The notes: generated by a model from the sequence alone, not told the origin. A stretch of 64,000 nt of DNA from Agrobacterium arsenijevicii (GCA_000949895.1 JWIT01000006.1:1-64000); one strand, 5' to 3'. Counted from the stretch's first letter, positions 51,733 through 61,046 are shown. A program made the numbers and translations.

Positions 51733-52503
51733 ATGGCTTGGTCCGCCCACCAATATCTGAAATTCGAAGATGAGCGGACACGGCCCGCACGGGATCTTCT
51801 GGCGCAGGTGCCGCTGGAGCGCGTGTTGAACGGCTTCGATCTCGGCTGCGGCCCCGGCAATTCCACCGAGCTTCTGACCGACCGTTACGGCGTCAACGTC
51901 ATCACCGGCATCGACAGCGACGACGACATGCTTGAGAAGGCCGTGGACCGGCTGCCCAACACCCGTTTCGGCAAGGCCGACCTTGGCAACTGGCGCCCCA
52001 CCCAGAAGGCGGACCTGCTCTATGCCAATGCAGTTTTCCAGTGGGTGCCGGATCATCTCCCCGTTCTTTCGCAACTGATGGACCAGCTGGAAAGCGGCGG
52101 TGTTCTTGCCGTGCAGATGCCTGATAATCTGGAGGAGCCGACGCATCGCGCCATGGAGGAAACGGGCGCGAACGGCCCCTGGAAAGACACCTTTGCGGAT
52201 GGCAAATTGCGCCGCAAACCCCTGCCCGCGCCATCAGCCTATTTCGATGCGCTGGCACCGAAATCCGCACGGGTGGATGTGTGGCACACCATCTACAACC
52301 ACCCCATGAAGGATGCAGCAAGCATTGTGGAATGGGTCAAGGGCACGGGCCTGCGCCCCTATCTCGCCGCCGCCGGCGAGGAAAACCGCGAGGCCTTCCT
52401 CTCCGACTATACGAGCCGCATTGCGGCCGCCTATCCGCCGATGGCGGACGGCCGGCTGCTGTTGCGCTTTCCCCGCCTGTTCGTGCTGGCGGTGAAGAAA
52501 TAG
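51733..52503 (+). CDS. tam: Trans-aconitate 2-methyltransferase
   Basis: 256 residues from ATG 51733 (AGGAGG 6 nt upstream). SAM-dependent methyltransferase with motif [15 protein letters not shown] near residue 36 and the Tam-specific start [23 protein letters not shown]. It methylates trans-aconitate, an inhibitor of aconitase formed from cis-aconitate. The length equals E. coli Tam (252). Convergent with a VOC gene that ends 2 bp away. Confidence 0.93.
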   Translation: MAWSAHQYLKFEDERTRPARDLLAQVPLERVLNGFDLGCGPGNSTELLTDRYGVNVITGIDSDDDMLEKAVDRLPNTRFGKADLGNWRPTQKADLLYANAVFQWVPDHLPVLSQLMDQLESGGVLAVQMPDNLEEPTHRAMEETGANGPWKDTFADGKLRRKPLPAPSAYFDALAPKSARVDVWHTIYNHPMKDAASIVEWVKGTGLRPYLAAAGEENREAFLSDYTSRIAAAYPPMADGRLLLRFPRLFVLAVKK

Positions 52504-52505
52504 GG

Positions 52506-52874
52506 CTAGCCCGCGAAGGCATAGACCCGGAGGCGGTGGCCGTCGGGGTCGGCGGCGGTGAATGTGTGGCCGAATTCCATTCTGGCGGGCTGCTGCAGAA
52601 TGGTAATGCCCTTCGCCTTCCAGCCGGCAAAGGTTTCATCCACCTGCGCGTCGGTTTCAACGCGGAAGGCAAGCTCGCCGCCACCGCCGGTGACCGATGC
52701 CTTCGGCTCTACCGTGTGCTGTGACCAGAGGCCGAGCTTCATGCCGTTCGCAAGCACGAACAGGGAGAATGTCGGAGAGGCCTCGACCGGCTCCGCACCC
52801 AGCAGCGCCTTGTAAAATTCGGTGCTGGCCGGTGGGTTGTCGACGTAAAGAATGGTGAAATCGGGGTGGGTCAT
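52506..52874 (-). CDS. Single-domain VOC/glyoxalase-fold protein
   Basis: 122 residues, one VOC module: ILYVDNPPASTEFYKALLG at the start, FGHTFTAADPDGHRLRVYAF at the end. Similar to PhnB-like/bleomycin-resistance-type proteins, most of which lack known activity. It lies 48 bp downstream of a WYL regulator on the same strand. In this arrangement VOC genes are often the regulator's target, which is inference. Confidence 0.87.
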   Translation of the reverse strand: MTHPDFTILYVDNPPASTEFYKALLGAEPVEASPTFSLFVLANGMKLGLWSQHTVEPKASVTGGGGELAFRVETDAQVDETFAGWKAKGITILQQPARMEFGHTFTAADPDGHRLRVYAFAG

Positions 52875-52922
52875 GGTTGTTCTCCTTGGTTGCGGATGAA
52901 CAGGTTCTAGACCCCGGTGCTG

Positions 52923-53633
52923 TCAGTTTTTGTCAGCATGGTTTTGTTGCCGTCGCCGTTTTTCCCGCTCGCGCCATTCTTTCAGAAGGACCTGACGACG
53001 ACGGGGATAACGCTTGTCCATGGGCTGAAAACTCTCGATGCGGTCGGCCCGGAAACTGCGGAAATCCTGCCGCGTCTCGCACCATGCCAACACCACCCGC
53101 ACCAGATCGAAAAAAGCGAGCGCGAAGGGCCAGATCACCCGCTCCGTCAGCTCCCCCTTTTCGTCGCGATAGGTCAGCACAACCTTGCTCTCCTTGCGGA
53201 TGATATCGCGGATGGCGGCGAGATCGACGCAGATGGTAGCCATGGCCTGTCCGGGGCCGACGAGCAGGGTGGAATTGTCGAGTTCTTCGCGCAGGACATC
53301 GGGCAAAACGGCACCGATCTTCACAAGTGCGCCACGCGCGGCCTCAGCCAGCCCCGCATCGGCGCGGCCCGCCACCCAGCGCGACCCGAGCACCAGCGCT
53401 TCGATCTCCTGCTGTGAAAACATCAGCGGCGGCAACAGGAAGCCGGGACGCAACACGTAACCCACACCCGCCTCGCCCTCAATGTCCGCACCCTGCGCCT
53501 GCAGCGTTGCTATATCGCGGTAAAGCGTGCGCAGGCTGACGCCGGTTTGTGTGGCAAGCGCCGTGCCGCTGACCGGCATGCGGTGCGAGCGCAATATCTG
53601 CAACAGATCAAGAAGCCGTTGTGAGCGCGACAC
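52923..53633 (-). CDS. HTH/WYL-domain transcriptional regulator (YafY type)
   Basis: 236 residues from GTG 53633, chosen because GGAGG lies about 8 nt upstream; ATG 53648 would contain that site. HTH_11 domain (RSQRLLDLLQILRSHRMPVSGTALATQTGVSLRTLYRDIATL), WYL domain with the degenerate VVLAWCETRQDFRSFRADRI, and a basic C-terminus. Same length and architecture as 43346-44056, so they are paralogues. Upstream of the VOC gene in a likely two-gene operon. Confidence 0.9.
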   Translation of the reverse strand: MSRSQRLLDLLQILRSHRMPVSGTALATQTGVSLRTLYRDIATLQAQGADIEGEAGVGYVLRPGFLLPPLMFSQQEIEALVLGSRWVAGRADAGLAEAARGALVKIGAVLPDVLREELDNSTLLVGPGQAMATICVDLAAIRDIIRKESKVVLTYRDEKGELTERVIWPFALAFFDLVRVVLAWCETRQDFRSFRADRIESFQPMDKRYPRRRQVLLKEWREREKRRRQQNHADKN

Positions 53634-53794
53634 GCGACATTCCTCCACATTCCGATCTGCCGTTGGCGATCTTTCGTGCCCGACAGGTAACGCCGCCTGC
53701 CGCCGGGTGCAATCGCGTAAAAAAGGGTGGACAATACCGGCCCGTCATTATGTAGATATCGCCACCAACGTCACAGGCCTTTTGAGTTCCCGCC

Positions 53795-54721
53795 ATGATC
53801 GTTCGCCCAAAGCCGAACCTGCTGCAACTTTTCGTCATCGTGCGCGGATCGATCATCGTCCGCATCTTTCCGCAGGTGCTTGCGGTTTTCCTGCTGTCGA
53901 CGCTCGTCGTCTGGGCGCACAAGGACCGCCCAGATCTGGTGCAGGCGCTGAATGGCGCACCGTTTTCCCTGATGGGCATAGCGCTTTCGGTCTTCCTCGG
54001 TTTTCGTGCCAATGCCTGTTACGACCGGTGGTGGGAGGCGCGCAAACAATGGGGTGCGCTGATTACCGTGGCGCGCACGCTGGCGCGCCAGAGCGCCATG
54101 CTGGAAAGCCGGTCAGACGTGACCGATCCCGTTTCGCGCCGGCGGATCATCGATCTCGCCATCGTCTTTAGCCACGAACTGGTTTCACATCTGCGCCCCG
54201 GCGAGGCAAAGCCCACCGTTGCCAGCCTCATCCCGGATGATCTGGCGGAAAATTACGCCCATAGCCGAAACAGGCCGGAAATGCTGCTGCGCGCGATTTC
54301 CAGCGATCTGTTCGCCGCCAACGCAAAAGGGCAGATCAGCGATATCCAGCTGCAAATGCTGGATGCCACCGTGCAGCAGATGGGGGCCGCACTTGCCTCC
54401 TGCGAGCGCATCCGCCACACGCCGGTTCCCTTCGGTTATTCGCTGCTGCTGCACCGCACCGCGCATCTCTTCTGCCTGTTGCTGCCGTTCGGTTTCACCG
54501 ATCTGCTCGGCTGGGCCACGCCCTTTACCAGCACGCTGATCGCTTACACATTCTTCGGTCTCGATGCCCTGTCCGACGAGCTGGAAGAACCCTTCGGCAG
54601 CGGCTTAAACGCGCTGCCGATCAATTCGCTTGCCACCGTCATCGAGATCAATCTGCGCGAGGCGATGGGCGAAACCGACCTTCCGGCCGATCCGCGCCCG
54701 GTGGATTACGTGCTGATGTAA
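53795..54721 (+). CDS. Bestrophin/UPF0187 (YneE) family membrane protein
   Basis: 308 residues with four membrane segments and the bestrophin-family features: ALSVFLGFRANACYDRWWEARKQWG after the second helix, and PFGYSLLLHRTAHLFCLLLPFG plus DALSDELEEPFG near the end. Bacterial bestrophins form pentameric channels; those studied conduct cations or anions. Divergent from the WYL regulator, 161 bp apart. Single gene. Confidence 0.9.
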   Translation: MIVRPKPNLLQLFVIVRGSIIVRIFPQVLAVFLLSTLVVWAHKDRPDLVQALNGAPFSLMGIALSVFLGFRANACYDRWWEARKQWGALITVARTLARQSAMLESRSDVTDPVSRRRIIDLAIVFSHELVSHLRPGEAKPTVASLIPDDLAENYAHSRNRPEMLLRAISSDLFAANAKGQISDIQLQMLDATVQQMGAALASCERIRHTPVPFGYSLLLHRTAHLFCLLLPFGFTDLLGWATPFTSTLIAYTFFGLDALSDELEEPFGSGLNALPINSLATVIEINLREAMGETDLPADPRPVDYVLM

Positions 54722-54830
54722 TCTCGCCCTGCCCGGTTGAAACCGATGGCGCGGACACCAGTTAATAAAAGACGCCTTCCCGTCCGGCATCCCCAGCCGG
54801 CCATGTTTTCACGAAACAGGAGAGACACCC

Positions 54831-55658
54831 ATGTATCACGTCAACGCCAATGGTGCGAATATCCCCGCCCTCGGTTTCGGCACCTTCCGCATTCCGGAAG
54901 ACGATATCAGGCGCATTCTGCCGGAAGCGCTGAAGCTCGGTTTCCGCCATGTCGACACCGCGCAGATCTACAAGAACGAAGGTGCCGTTGGTGACGTAAT
55001 CGCTCACTCCGGCATTTCCCGGCACGATATTTTCCTGACCACCAAGGTCTGGGTGGACCGCTACCGTCACGATGATTTTCTCACCTCCGTCGATGAAAGC
55101 CTTCAGAAGCTGAAGACTGACTATGTCGATCTCCTGCTGCTGCACTGGCCGCAAAGCGATGTGCCGCTGGCCGAACGCATCGGCGCGCTGAACGAAGTTC
55201 GCAAGGCCGGAAAGGTGCGCAATATCGGCATTTCCAACTTCAACGTGGCACTGACCGAAGAGGCGGTAAAACTTTCCGATACGCCGCTTGCCACCAACCA
55301 GATCGAATACCACCCCTATCTCGACCAGACCAAGGTGATTGCCGCCGCGCGCAAACACGGGCTTTCGATCACCGCCTATTACCTGATGGCCGATGGCCGG
55401 GTGCCGAACGATCCGGTACTCAAAGATATCGGCGCAAAGCACGGCAAGACGGCGGCGCAGGTGGTGTTGCGCTGGGCCGTGCAGCAGCCGGATGTCGTGG
55501 CGCTTTCCAAGACGGCGACGGAAAGCCGTCTCAAGGAAAACTTCGACGTTTTCGATTTCGCGCTGACGGAAGAGGAAATGCAGGCGATCCACGCACTTGC
55601 CAAACCGAACGGCCGCATCGTCAACCCCGGTCATCTCGCACCCGATTGGGACGACTGA
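54831..55658 (+). CDS. Aldo-keto reductase (Dkg type)
   Basis: 275 residues, TIM barrel. Full catalytic tetrad: D42, Y47, K72, H105 (VDTAQIY, TTKVW, LLLLHWPQ). The NADPH-binding region is near VALSKTATESRLKENFDVFDF. Similar to 2,5-diketo-gluconate reductases, which also reduce methylglyoxal and other aldehydes. AGGAGAG ribosome site. Same direction as the bestrophin gene, 109 bp later. Confidence 0.92.
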   Translation: MYHVNANGANIPALGFGTFRIPEDDIRRILPEALKLGFRHVDTAQIYKNEGAVGDVIAHSGISRHDIFLTTKVWVDRYRHDDFLTSVDESLQKLKTDYVDLLLLHWPQSDVPLAERIGALNEVRKAGKVRNIGISNFNVALTEEAVKLSDTPLATNQIEYHPYLDQTKVIAAARKHGLSITAYYLMADGRVPNDPVLKDIGAKHGKTAAQVVLRWAVQQPDVVALSKTATESRLKENFDVFDFALTEEEMQAIHALAKPNGRIVNPGHLAPDWDD

Positions 55659-55679
55659 CCAGTTGCACCCGGTTCCGTC

Positions 55680-56291
55680 TCACCGCTGGGTCAAAGCCAG
55701 TTTCGCCCCGAGCGCCACAAAAGCGGCGGCGAAACTGCGTCTCAGCCAGGTGAGCACGGCCGGGCGCGCCACCACCTGCCGCCTTACCGAGGCGGCAAAG
55801 CAGCCGTAGAGCGCAAACACCAGAAACGTCATGGCCATGAAGATCAGCCCGAGATCGACCATGCGCCATGTCGGAGAGACCTCCTCCGGCGCGATGAATT
55901 GCGGCAGGAACGCGAAAAAGAAGATCGACAGTTTCGGGTTCAGGAGATTGATGAGGATCGCCTCGCCGATCACCCGCGTGGCCTTGCGGGGCGCCTGACC
56001 ATCATCGATCTTCAGCGCGCCATCTTCCCGAAGCGTGTTCCATGCCATGTAGAGTAGGTAAGCAACGCCCAGATATTTGATCACGCCGAAAGCCAGCGCA
56101 CTGGCGTGCAGGATAGCAGCAAGACCGGTGATGGCGGCCAGCAGATGCGGCACGATGCCAAGCGTACAGCCAAACGCCGCGATAACGCTCGCCCTCGCCC
56201 CTTGGGAAAGACCGGCGGCGAGCGTGTAAACCACACCGGTTCCGGGAGAGGCGACGACGACGAGGGATGTGACGAGAAATTCGAGGGTCAT
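55680..56291 (-). CDS. LysE/RhtB-family exporter
   Basis: 203 residues from ATG 56291. Six hydrophobic segments, signature PGTGVVYTLAAGLSQGARASV near residue 16 and NLLNPKLSIFFFAFLPQF near 115. The ribosome site is weak. Downstream of an AraC regulator on the same strand, with a perfect-arm repeat element between, so the regulator probably controls it. The window's fourth LysE-superfamily exporter. Substrate unknown. Confidence 0.89.
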   Translation of the reverse strand: MTLEFLVTSLVVVASPGTGVVYTLAAGLSQGARASVIAAFGCTLGIVPHLLAAITGLAAILHASALAFGVIKYLGVAYLLYMAWNTLREDGALKIDDGQAPRKATRVIGEAILINLLNPKLSIFFFAFLPQFIAPEEVSPTWRMVDLGLIFMAMTFLVFALYGCFAASVRRQVVARPAVLTWLRRSFAAAFVALGAKLALTQR

Positions 56292-56394
56292 GGAAGCTGC
56301 AAGTCCTGTGGGATGGAGGCTTGAGCATGGCGGGAGATGGTGTGGGTGTCTTGGATGAAATTGCAATTCGATGACATGCGAGACGCACCCACCC

Positions 56395-56514
56395 CCCTCA
56401 TTCCTGTGCTTGTCACAGGAATCCAGTCGACGCGCGTCTGCGCGGCGGGCAGGTGTCCTTTCAGCCCAAAGACTTGGGCTGGCTGGATTCCTGTGACAAG
56501 CACAGGAATGAGGG
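56395..56514. repeat. Palindromic intergenic element with perfect 32-bp arms, family B
   Basis: The left arm 56395-56426 and right arm 56483-56514 are perfectly complementary (CCCTCATTCCTGTGC...AGGAATCCAG). The centre includes CGACGCGCGTCTGCGCGGCGGG and CAGCCCAAAGACTTGGGCTG, nearly the same as the copy at 1081-1208. Located between the AraC and LysE-type genes. Confidence 0.92.
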
Positions 56515-56524
56515 AGGATAGCTT

Positions 56525-57331
56525 TTACGAAACCGCCGCCCTATAGGCCGCCGGTGTCACCCCGAACTGCCGAACGAAAAGCCGGTTCAGGTGGCTCTGG
56601 TCGGAAAAACCGGCGGAAAAGGCCACATCGGCGGGTGGCGCACCTTTGCTCAGCGCACCCCGTGCCAGATGCAGGCGTCGCTGCAGAAGGTAGCTGTGCG
56701 GGGTCAGCCCCGTGGCCCTGGCGAAGGATCGCAGAAAGCGGAACTGGCTCATGCCAGCCTCCTGCGCCAGATCGGTTAGGCGGAACGGCCGGGCGGGATC
56801 GTCATCGATCCTGCTCTTCGCCCGCCTTATGCTGTCGGGTGCCACCGTTTCGCGCGGCGTTGATACCGTCTCCATCGCTCCCGCCAGCAGCATCAGCAGG
56901 GTCTCGTCGCAGTGCAGAGTATCGTCCGGGCGATCCGTTGCGGTCATGGCTGAGAAAAGCATCCGGAACCGGTCTGCCAGAGGCCTGATGTCGACAGGAT
57001 AGGCGAATTCGAATGTGCCGTGATCCTTTTCGCTGATATCGGCAATGGCGTCCTGCACGATATCAATGTCGAGATAGAGCATGCGCCAGGCGCGACCACC
57101 CTGCCCCAGTGAAATGCCGTCATGTATCTCACCGGGATTGACGGTGATGACATGGCCGGCCTCTGCCTCCACCATGCCGCGCCCGCTCAGCGATTTTTGC
57201 GCGCCGCGCTCCACAAGGCCGATGCCGAACTGGTCGTGCATGTGGCGCGGGAAGGCGCGGTCGCTATCTGCCACCACGGCGGAGATACCGGGCATGACCG
57301 TTTTCGGCATCCGGAATTGACGACCGTTCAT
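56525..57331 (-). CDS. AraC-family regulator with N-terminal cupin domain
   Basis: 268 residues from ATG 57331. The cupin-like sensor domain (about 15-150) has FPRHMHDQFGIGLVERG and PGEIHDG. The C-terminal pair of helix-turn-helix motifs (about 165-265) has LTDLAQEAGMSQFRFLRSFARATGLTPHSYLLQRRL and ADVAFSAGFSDQSHLNRLFVRQFGVTP. AraC regulators of this layout commonly control a neighbouring LysE exporter, here 55680-56291. Confidence 0.92.
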   Translation of the reverse strand: MNGRQFRMPKTVMPGISAVVADSDRAFPRHMHDQFGIGLVERGAQKSLSGRGMVEAEAGHVITVNPGEIHDGISLGQGGRAWRMLYLDIDIVQDAIADISEKDHGTFEFAYPVDIRPLADRFRMLFSAMTATDRPDDTLHCDETLLMLLAGAMETVSTPRETVAPDSIRRAKSRIDDDPARPFRLTDLAQEAGMSQFRFLRSFARATGLTPHSYLLQRRLHLARGALSKGAPPADVAFSAGFSDQSHLNRLFVRQFGVTPAAYRAAVS

Positions 57332-57398
57332 GAAAAGCCTGACGCTCCCTTGCAAGAGCGCCAGGCTATCACAGGCAATGTGCCCCGGACAGGGACGC

Positions 57399-58157
57399 TT
57401 ACGGGTGCATGCCGTTGATCATCGAAAACACCTGATCGAAATTGCCGTTCTGGGCGGCAAAACGCAGTGGCTTGCAGCGCTCCACCACCACTTCCTTTTC
57501 ATCCGGGCGGCGGTCAAGAATATCCATCACCTCGGAAATGAAGGCTTCGAGCGGCATGGCTCTTTCGTCATTTGCCTGACCTTCGCCCATCAGCGTCGTC
57601 TGCACATAGGGCGGCACGATTTCGATGACATCGACCGAGGTTTCTTTGAGCTGCTCGCGCAGTGCGACCGAATAGGCATGGATGGCCGATTTGGTGGCGC
57701 TGTAGGTGGGGGTCAGCACCATCGGCACGAAGGCGAGACCGGAGGACACCGTCAGCACCGTGGCATCGGGTTGTTTCAGGAAATGCGGCAGCAGCGCCGC
57801 CGTCAGCCGGATCGGTGCCAGCAGGTTGGTGGCGATGGTTTCTTCCGCCGTGTCCAGATAGTCCGGGGCCGAGGCGATATCCTCCGGCCGCATGATGCCG
57901 GCATTGTTGATGACGGCGTTGAGCGTCGGATGCGCCTTGACGAGACTATCAGCGAAAGTGCGGACGCCTTCGGCGTCGGTCGCATCCATCACCATCGAAG
58001 CCATGCCGGGGTTGGCGGCTGTGACCTCGTCGAGCACGGCCTGACGGCGGCCGGAAATGATGACCTTGTTGCCCAGACGGTGAAACGCTTCCGCCAGCGC
58101 CCGCCCGATGCCGGAGCCGCCGCCGGTGATGAGAATGGTGTTGCCTGTCGTTTTCAT
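57399..58157 (-). CDS. Short-chain dehydrogenase/reductase (DltE-like)
   Basis: 252 residues. NAD(P) loop TGGGSGIG near residue 12, NNAG at 87-90, and active-site Ser plus YSATKSAI near 152-159. It resembles the DltE-like subgroup often partnered with HxlR or TetR regulators. Divergent from an HxlR gene, 103 bp apart. The product is a soluble oxidoreductase of unknown substrate. Confidence 0.92.
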   Translation of the reverse strand: MKTTGNTILITGGGSGIGRALAEAFHRLGNKVIISGRRQAVLDEVTAANPGMASMVMDATDAEGVRTFADSLVKAHPTLNAVINNAGIMRPEDIASAPDYLDTAEETIATNLLAPIRLTAALLPHFLKQPDATVLTVSSGLAFVPMVLTPTYSATKSAIHAYSVALREQLKETSVDVIEIVPPYVQTTLMGEGQANDERAMPLEAFISEVMDILDRRPDEKEVVVERCKPLRFAAQNGNFDQVFSMINGMHP

Positions 58158-58260
58158 CGGAAAATCCTTTCCCTGTTGGATGAAAGGAAATTAGCGGCTA
58201 TACTCTCCATTCGAAAGTAGGCACCCAAAAGATTTATACTTACCCAAAGGAGAGTGTAAG
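58158..58260. promoter_or_regulatory. SDR/HxlR divergent promoter region with near-direct repeats
   Basis: Contains ACCCAAAAG (58223-58231) and ACCCAAAG (58242-58249), 19 bp apart, and a widely spaced dyad ACTCTCC (58202-58208)/GGAGAGT (58249-58255) whose right arm is the hxlR ribosome site. These are the best candidates for the regulator's binding site. Confidence 0.45.
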
Positions 58261-58692
58261 ATGAAACGGCATGCCGCCGATCCCATGATCGAGAACAGGC
58301 GCAAGTCTCCGCCGCCCACCGAAGCCGATCCGGTCATCGAGGCGCTGGTTCAGGACATTATCGCGAAAGTCGCGGACAAATGGACGATGCTGATCCTTGA
58401 GGTGCTGGAAGAGCATGGCACGCTGCGTTTTACGCAGATCGGCAGGCTGGTCGGCACCATCAGCCAGAAGATGCTGACGAAAACACTGAGGCAGATGGAG
58501 AGCGACGGGCTGGTGCGCCGCACCGTGCATCCGGTCATTCCGCCGCATGTGGATTACAGCCTCACCACACTCGGCAAGACGCTCGGCAGCGCCTTTTGCG
58601 GCGTGTGGATCTGGGCGGAAACCCACCATGCGGAAATAGAAGAGGCGCGGCGACTGTTCAACGAACAACCGCCACGCCCCGCAATGGAATAA
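58261..58692 (+). CDS. HxlR-family transcriptional regulator
   Basis: 143 residues. HxlR winged helix: KVADKWTMLILEVLEEHGTLRFTQIGRLVGTISQKMLTKTLRQMESDGLVRRTV, then YSLTTLGKTL. The redox-sensing Cys that many HxlR proteins carry just before the KWT motif is absent (the N-terminus has none). It therefore probably senses a ligand, not thiol oxidation. Divergent from an SDR gene. GGAGAG ribosome site. Confidence 0.92.
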   Translation: MKRHAADPMIENRRKSPPPTEADPVIEALVQDIIAKVADKWTMLILEVLEEHGTLRFTQIGRLVGTISQKMLTKTLRQMESDGLVRRTVHPVIPPHVDYSLTTLGKTLGSAFCGVWIWAETHHAEIEEARRLFNEQPPRPAME

Positions 58693-58726
58693 ACTGCCGC
58701 TTAGAGCACGTCCGGCTGGAAATGCT

Positions 58727-59122
58727 TCAAACGAACTGGCTGAGGCCCGGAACCGAGGCGATCACCTTATCGACGGTTTCATCGCCCGCGTGCTGGCGGG
58801 CAACAGCGATGGTTTCCTTGGCGAGCGTGCCGATTTCGCTCATGCCGATGCCCTGGCTCATAAGCTGCTGGCCAAGACCCATGATGCCGCCGCCGCCGAT
58901 CGCGCTCATCAGGCCGCCCAGCAGACCGCCGCCACCAGTGGCGCCCTCACCGTTATACTGCGCCACGAGATCGCTGGCGCCGGGGATGGATTCGATCATA
59001 TGGGCAATCGGACCGTCTGCCGCCTCGCGCTGGAGAAACCCGAGAATCATGCCAACAGCCTTTTCGGCCAGTTCAGGGTCTATACCCGCCTTTGCGGCGA
59101 TCTGGTCCACGACTTCGTTCAT
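58727..59122 (-). CDS. DUF2267/DUF2780-like small protein
   Basis: 131 residues. Two helical parts around a very Gly-rich hinge (GATGGGGLLGGLMSAIGGGGIMGLG, about 61-85). The start NEVVDQIAAKAGIDPELAEKAVGMILGFLQ and the end AGDETVDKVIASVPGLSQFV recall DUF2267 or DUF2780 helical domains. No signal peptide. Perfect palindromes lie 20-55 bp upstream of the start (59144-59176). Confidence 0.75.
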   Translation of the reverse strand: MNEVVDQIAAKAGIDPELAEKAVGMILGFLQREAADGPIAHMIESIPGASDLVAQYNGEGATGGGGLLGGLMSAIGGGGIMGLGQQLMSQGIGMSEIGTLAKETIAVARQHAGDETVDKVIASVPGLSQFV

Positions 59123-59143
59123 TCTTGCCTCCTGTTGAAAAAC

Positions 59144-59176
59144 GACGTCAACACCGAATAACTGACGTTAACGTCA
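59144..59176. promoter_or_regulatory. Repeated ACGTCAA sites with a perfect 14-bp palindrome
   Basis: TGACGTTAACGTCA at 59163-59176 is a perfect palindrome, and GACGTCAA at 59144-59151 repeats its right half 26 bp away. Both lie just upstream of the DUF2267-like gene. The rest of the 305-bp divergent region 59123-59427 has no gene. Confidence 0.5.
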
Positions 59177-59427
59177 AGGTAAAACAATCTCATGCCGCAT
59201 ACAAGCGGCCGGCGCGGCAACTTTCAGGAAGCGGTTTTTCCTCATCGCCATCAAGCAGTTGTTGCGCCTTGAAACTGTCCTTATAAGATCATCACAACCA
59301 TACTATGAAAAGGCCGCTTTGGCAGCAGCGGTCAGAGGATGCTGTAAAACATTCAATTCGGACATGACCTTCGTTAAATCGATCCCGATTTTAAGGGTCA
59401 CGCATCAGTCGCAGGAGAAAATGGTCG

Positions 59428-60990
59428 ATGTTGCAGGACGGACAGATCTATATCGGGACCAGCCGCAATCCGGACGACAGCCTGAACAAGGGTGAATATC
59501 TGGAGCTGAAATTCGGCAACCGCCACGGCCTGATCACCGGCGCAACGGGCACGGGCAAGACCGTGACCTTGCAGGTTCTCGCCGAAGGTTTTTCGCAGGC
59601 CGGCGTTCCCGTCTTCTGCGCCGATATCAAGGGTGACCTTTCCGGCATCGCCGCCCAAGGCGAAGCCAAGGATTGGGTGCAAAAACGCGCCGAACAGATC
59701 GGCTTCACGGATTTTTCCTATGGCAAGTCGCCGGTGATCTTCTGGGATCTCTACGGTGAAAAAGGCCATCGCGTGCGCGCCACCATCGCCGAAATGGGCC
59801 CGCTGCTGCTGGCCCGGCTGATGGACGCCTCCGAAGCGCAGGAAGGTGTGCTCAACATCGCCTTCAAGATCGCCGACCAGGGCGGGTTGCCGCTGCTTGA
59901 TCTGAAAGACCTGCAATCGCTCTTGAACTACATGGGCGAGAACGCGAGCGCGCTGTCCAGCCAGTTCGGCCTGATTTCCAAGACCTCGGTCGGTTCGCTG
60001 CAACGCGGGCTGCTGGTTCTCGAACAGCAGGGTGCCGCAAACTTCTTCGGTGAGCCAGCGCTGAAGATCGCCGACATCATGCGCGTCGGCACGGACGGGC
60101 GTGGCACGGTTTCGGTTCTCGCCGCCGACAGGCTGATGATGAACCCACGCCTTTACGCCACCTTCCTGCTGTGGATGCTTTCGGAACTGTTCGAGGAACT
60201 GCCGGAAGTGGGCGACCCTGAAAAGCCGCGTCTGGTGTTCTTTTTCGACGAGGCGCATCTGCTGTTCAACGATGCACCGCGGGTGCTGGTCGAGCGTGTG
60301 GAGCAGGTGGTGCGGCTTATCCGTTCCAAGGGTGTGGGCGTCTATTTCGTGACGCAGAACCCGCTCGACGTGCCGGAAACCGTTCTCGCCCAGCTCGGCA
60401 ACCGCGTACAGCACGCGCTTCGCGCCTATACGCCGCGTGAGCAGAAGGCCGTGCGCACCGCTGCCGACACCTTCCGCCAGAACCCGGCCTTCAATACGGC
60501 CGACATCATCACGACGCTCGGTACGGGTGAAGCGCTGATTTCCACCCTGCATGACAAGGGCGCGCCCTCCATCGTCGAGCGTACCCTCGTGCGGCCGCCA
60601 TCGGGCCGCGTCGGGCCGCTCACCGATGCGGAGCGCAAAGCGCTAATCGATACCGGTCCGGTCGCTGGACAATACGATCAGGATATCGACCGGGAATCGG
60701 CTTTCGAAATCCTTGCCGGACGCGCCCAGAAGGCGGCCGAGGCTGAAGCCGCCAAACGTGCGGAAGAGGAAAACGCCTCCAGCCAGTCCGACAACGCCTC
60801 TGGACGCTGGCGCCTGCCCGGCTTCGGCGACGAGGAACCCACAAAAGCCTCCACCACTGGTGCCCGCAAGACGAGCGGTTATCAGCGCGAAACGGTGATC
60901 GAGGCGGCAATGAAAAGCGCTGCCCGCTCTGTTGCCACCTCCGTGGGCCGCGCCATCGTGCGCGGCATATTGGGAAGCCTGAAGCGATAG
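59428..60990 (+). CDS. HerA-like ATPase, DUF853 (YjgR) family
   Basis: 520 residues. Walker A GATGTGKT at 38-45, Walker [13 protein letters not shown] near 271, a [19 protein letters not shown] sensor region and an arginine-rich [13 protein letters not shown] segment. It belongs to the HerA/FtsK superfamily as the DUF853 subgroup (E. coli YjgR). The C-terminus has an Ala/Glu helix and basic tail. The function is unknown. No NurA-type nuclease or phage-defence gene is adjacent, so it looks like a stand-alone housekeeping member. Confidence 0.92.
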   Translation: MLQDGQIYIGTSRNPDDSLNKGEYLELKFGNRHGLITGATGTGKTVTLQVLAEGFSQAGVPVFCADIKGDLSGIAAQGEAKDWVQKRAEQIGFTDFSYGKSPVIFWDLYGEKGHRVRATIAEMGPLLLARLMDASEAQEGVLNIAFKIADQGGLPLLDLKDLQSLLNYMGENASALSSQFGLISKTSVGSLQRGLLVLEQQGAANFFGEPALKIADIMRVGTDGRGTVSVLAADRLMMNPRLYATFLLWMLSELFEELPEVGDPEKPRLVFFFDEAHLLFNDAPRVLVERVEQVVRLIRSKGVGVYFVTQNPLDVPETVLAQLGNRVQHALRAYTPREQKAVRTAADTFRQNPAFNTADIITTLGTGEALISTLHDKGAPSIVERTLVRPPSGRVGPLTDAERKALIDTGPVAGQYDQDIDRESAFEILAGRAQKAAEAEAAKRAEEENASSQSDNASGRWRLPGFGDEEPTKASTTGARKTSGYQRETVIEAAMKSAARSVATSVGRAIVRGILGSLKR

Positions 60991-61046
60991 AACATATACG
61001 CCGCCCGCCCTCGATGGGGCGAGCGGCGCCTTGTTGGCGTGGCGGC

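Noticed and set aside
59168..59182. TTAA-N7-GTAA within the palindrome upstream of the DUF2267-like gene as a CtrA site
   Set aside because: One mismatch in a half-site, and the sequence is better explained by the perfect TGACGTTAACGTCA palindrome.
59428..60990. HerA-like ATPase as part of an antiphage defence system
   Set aside because: The subfamily is the widespread DUF853/YjgR type and no nuclease, SIR2-like or other defence gene is adjacent.
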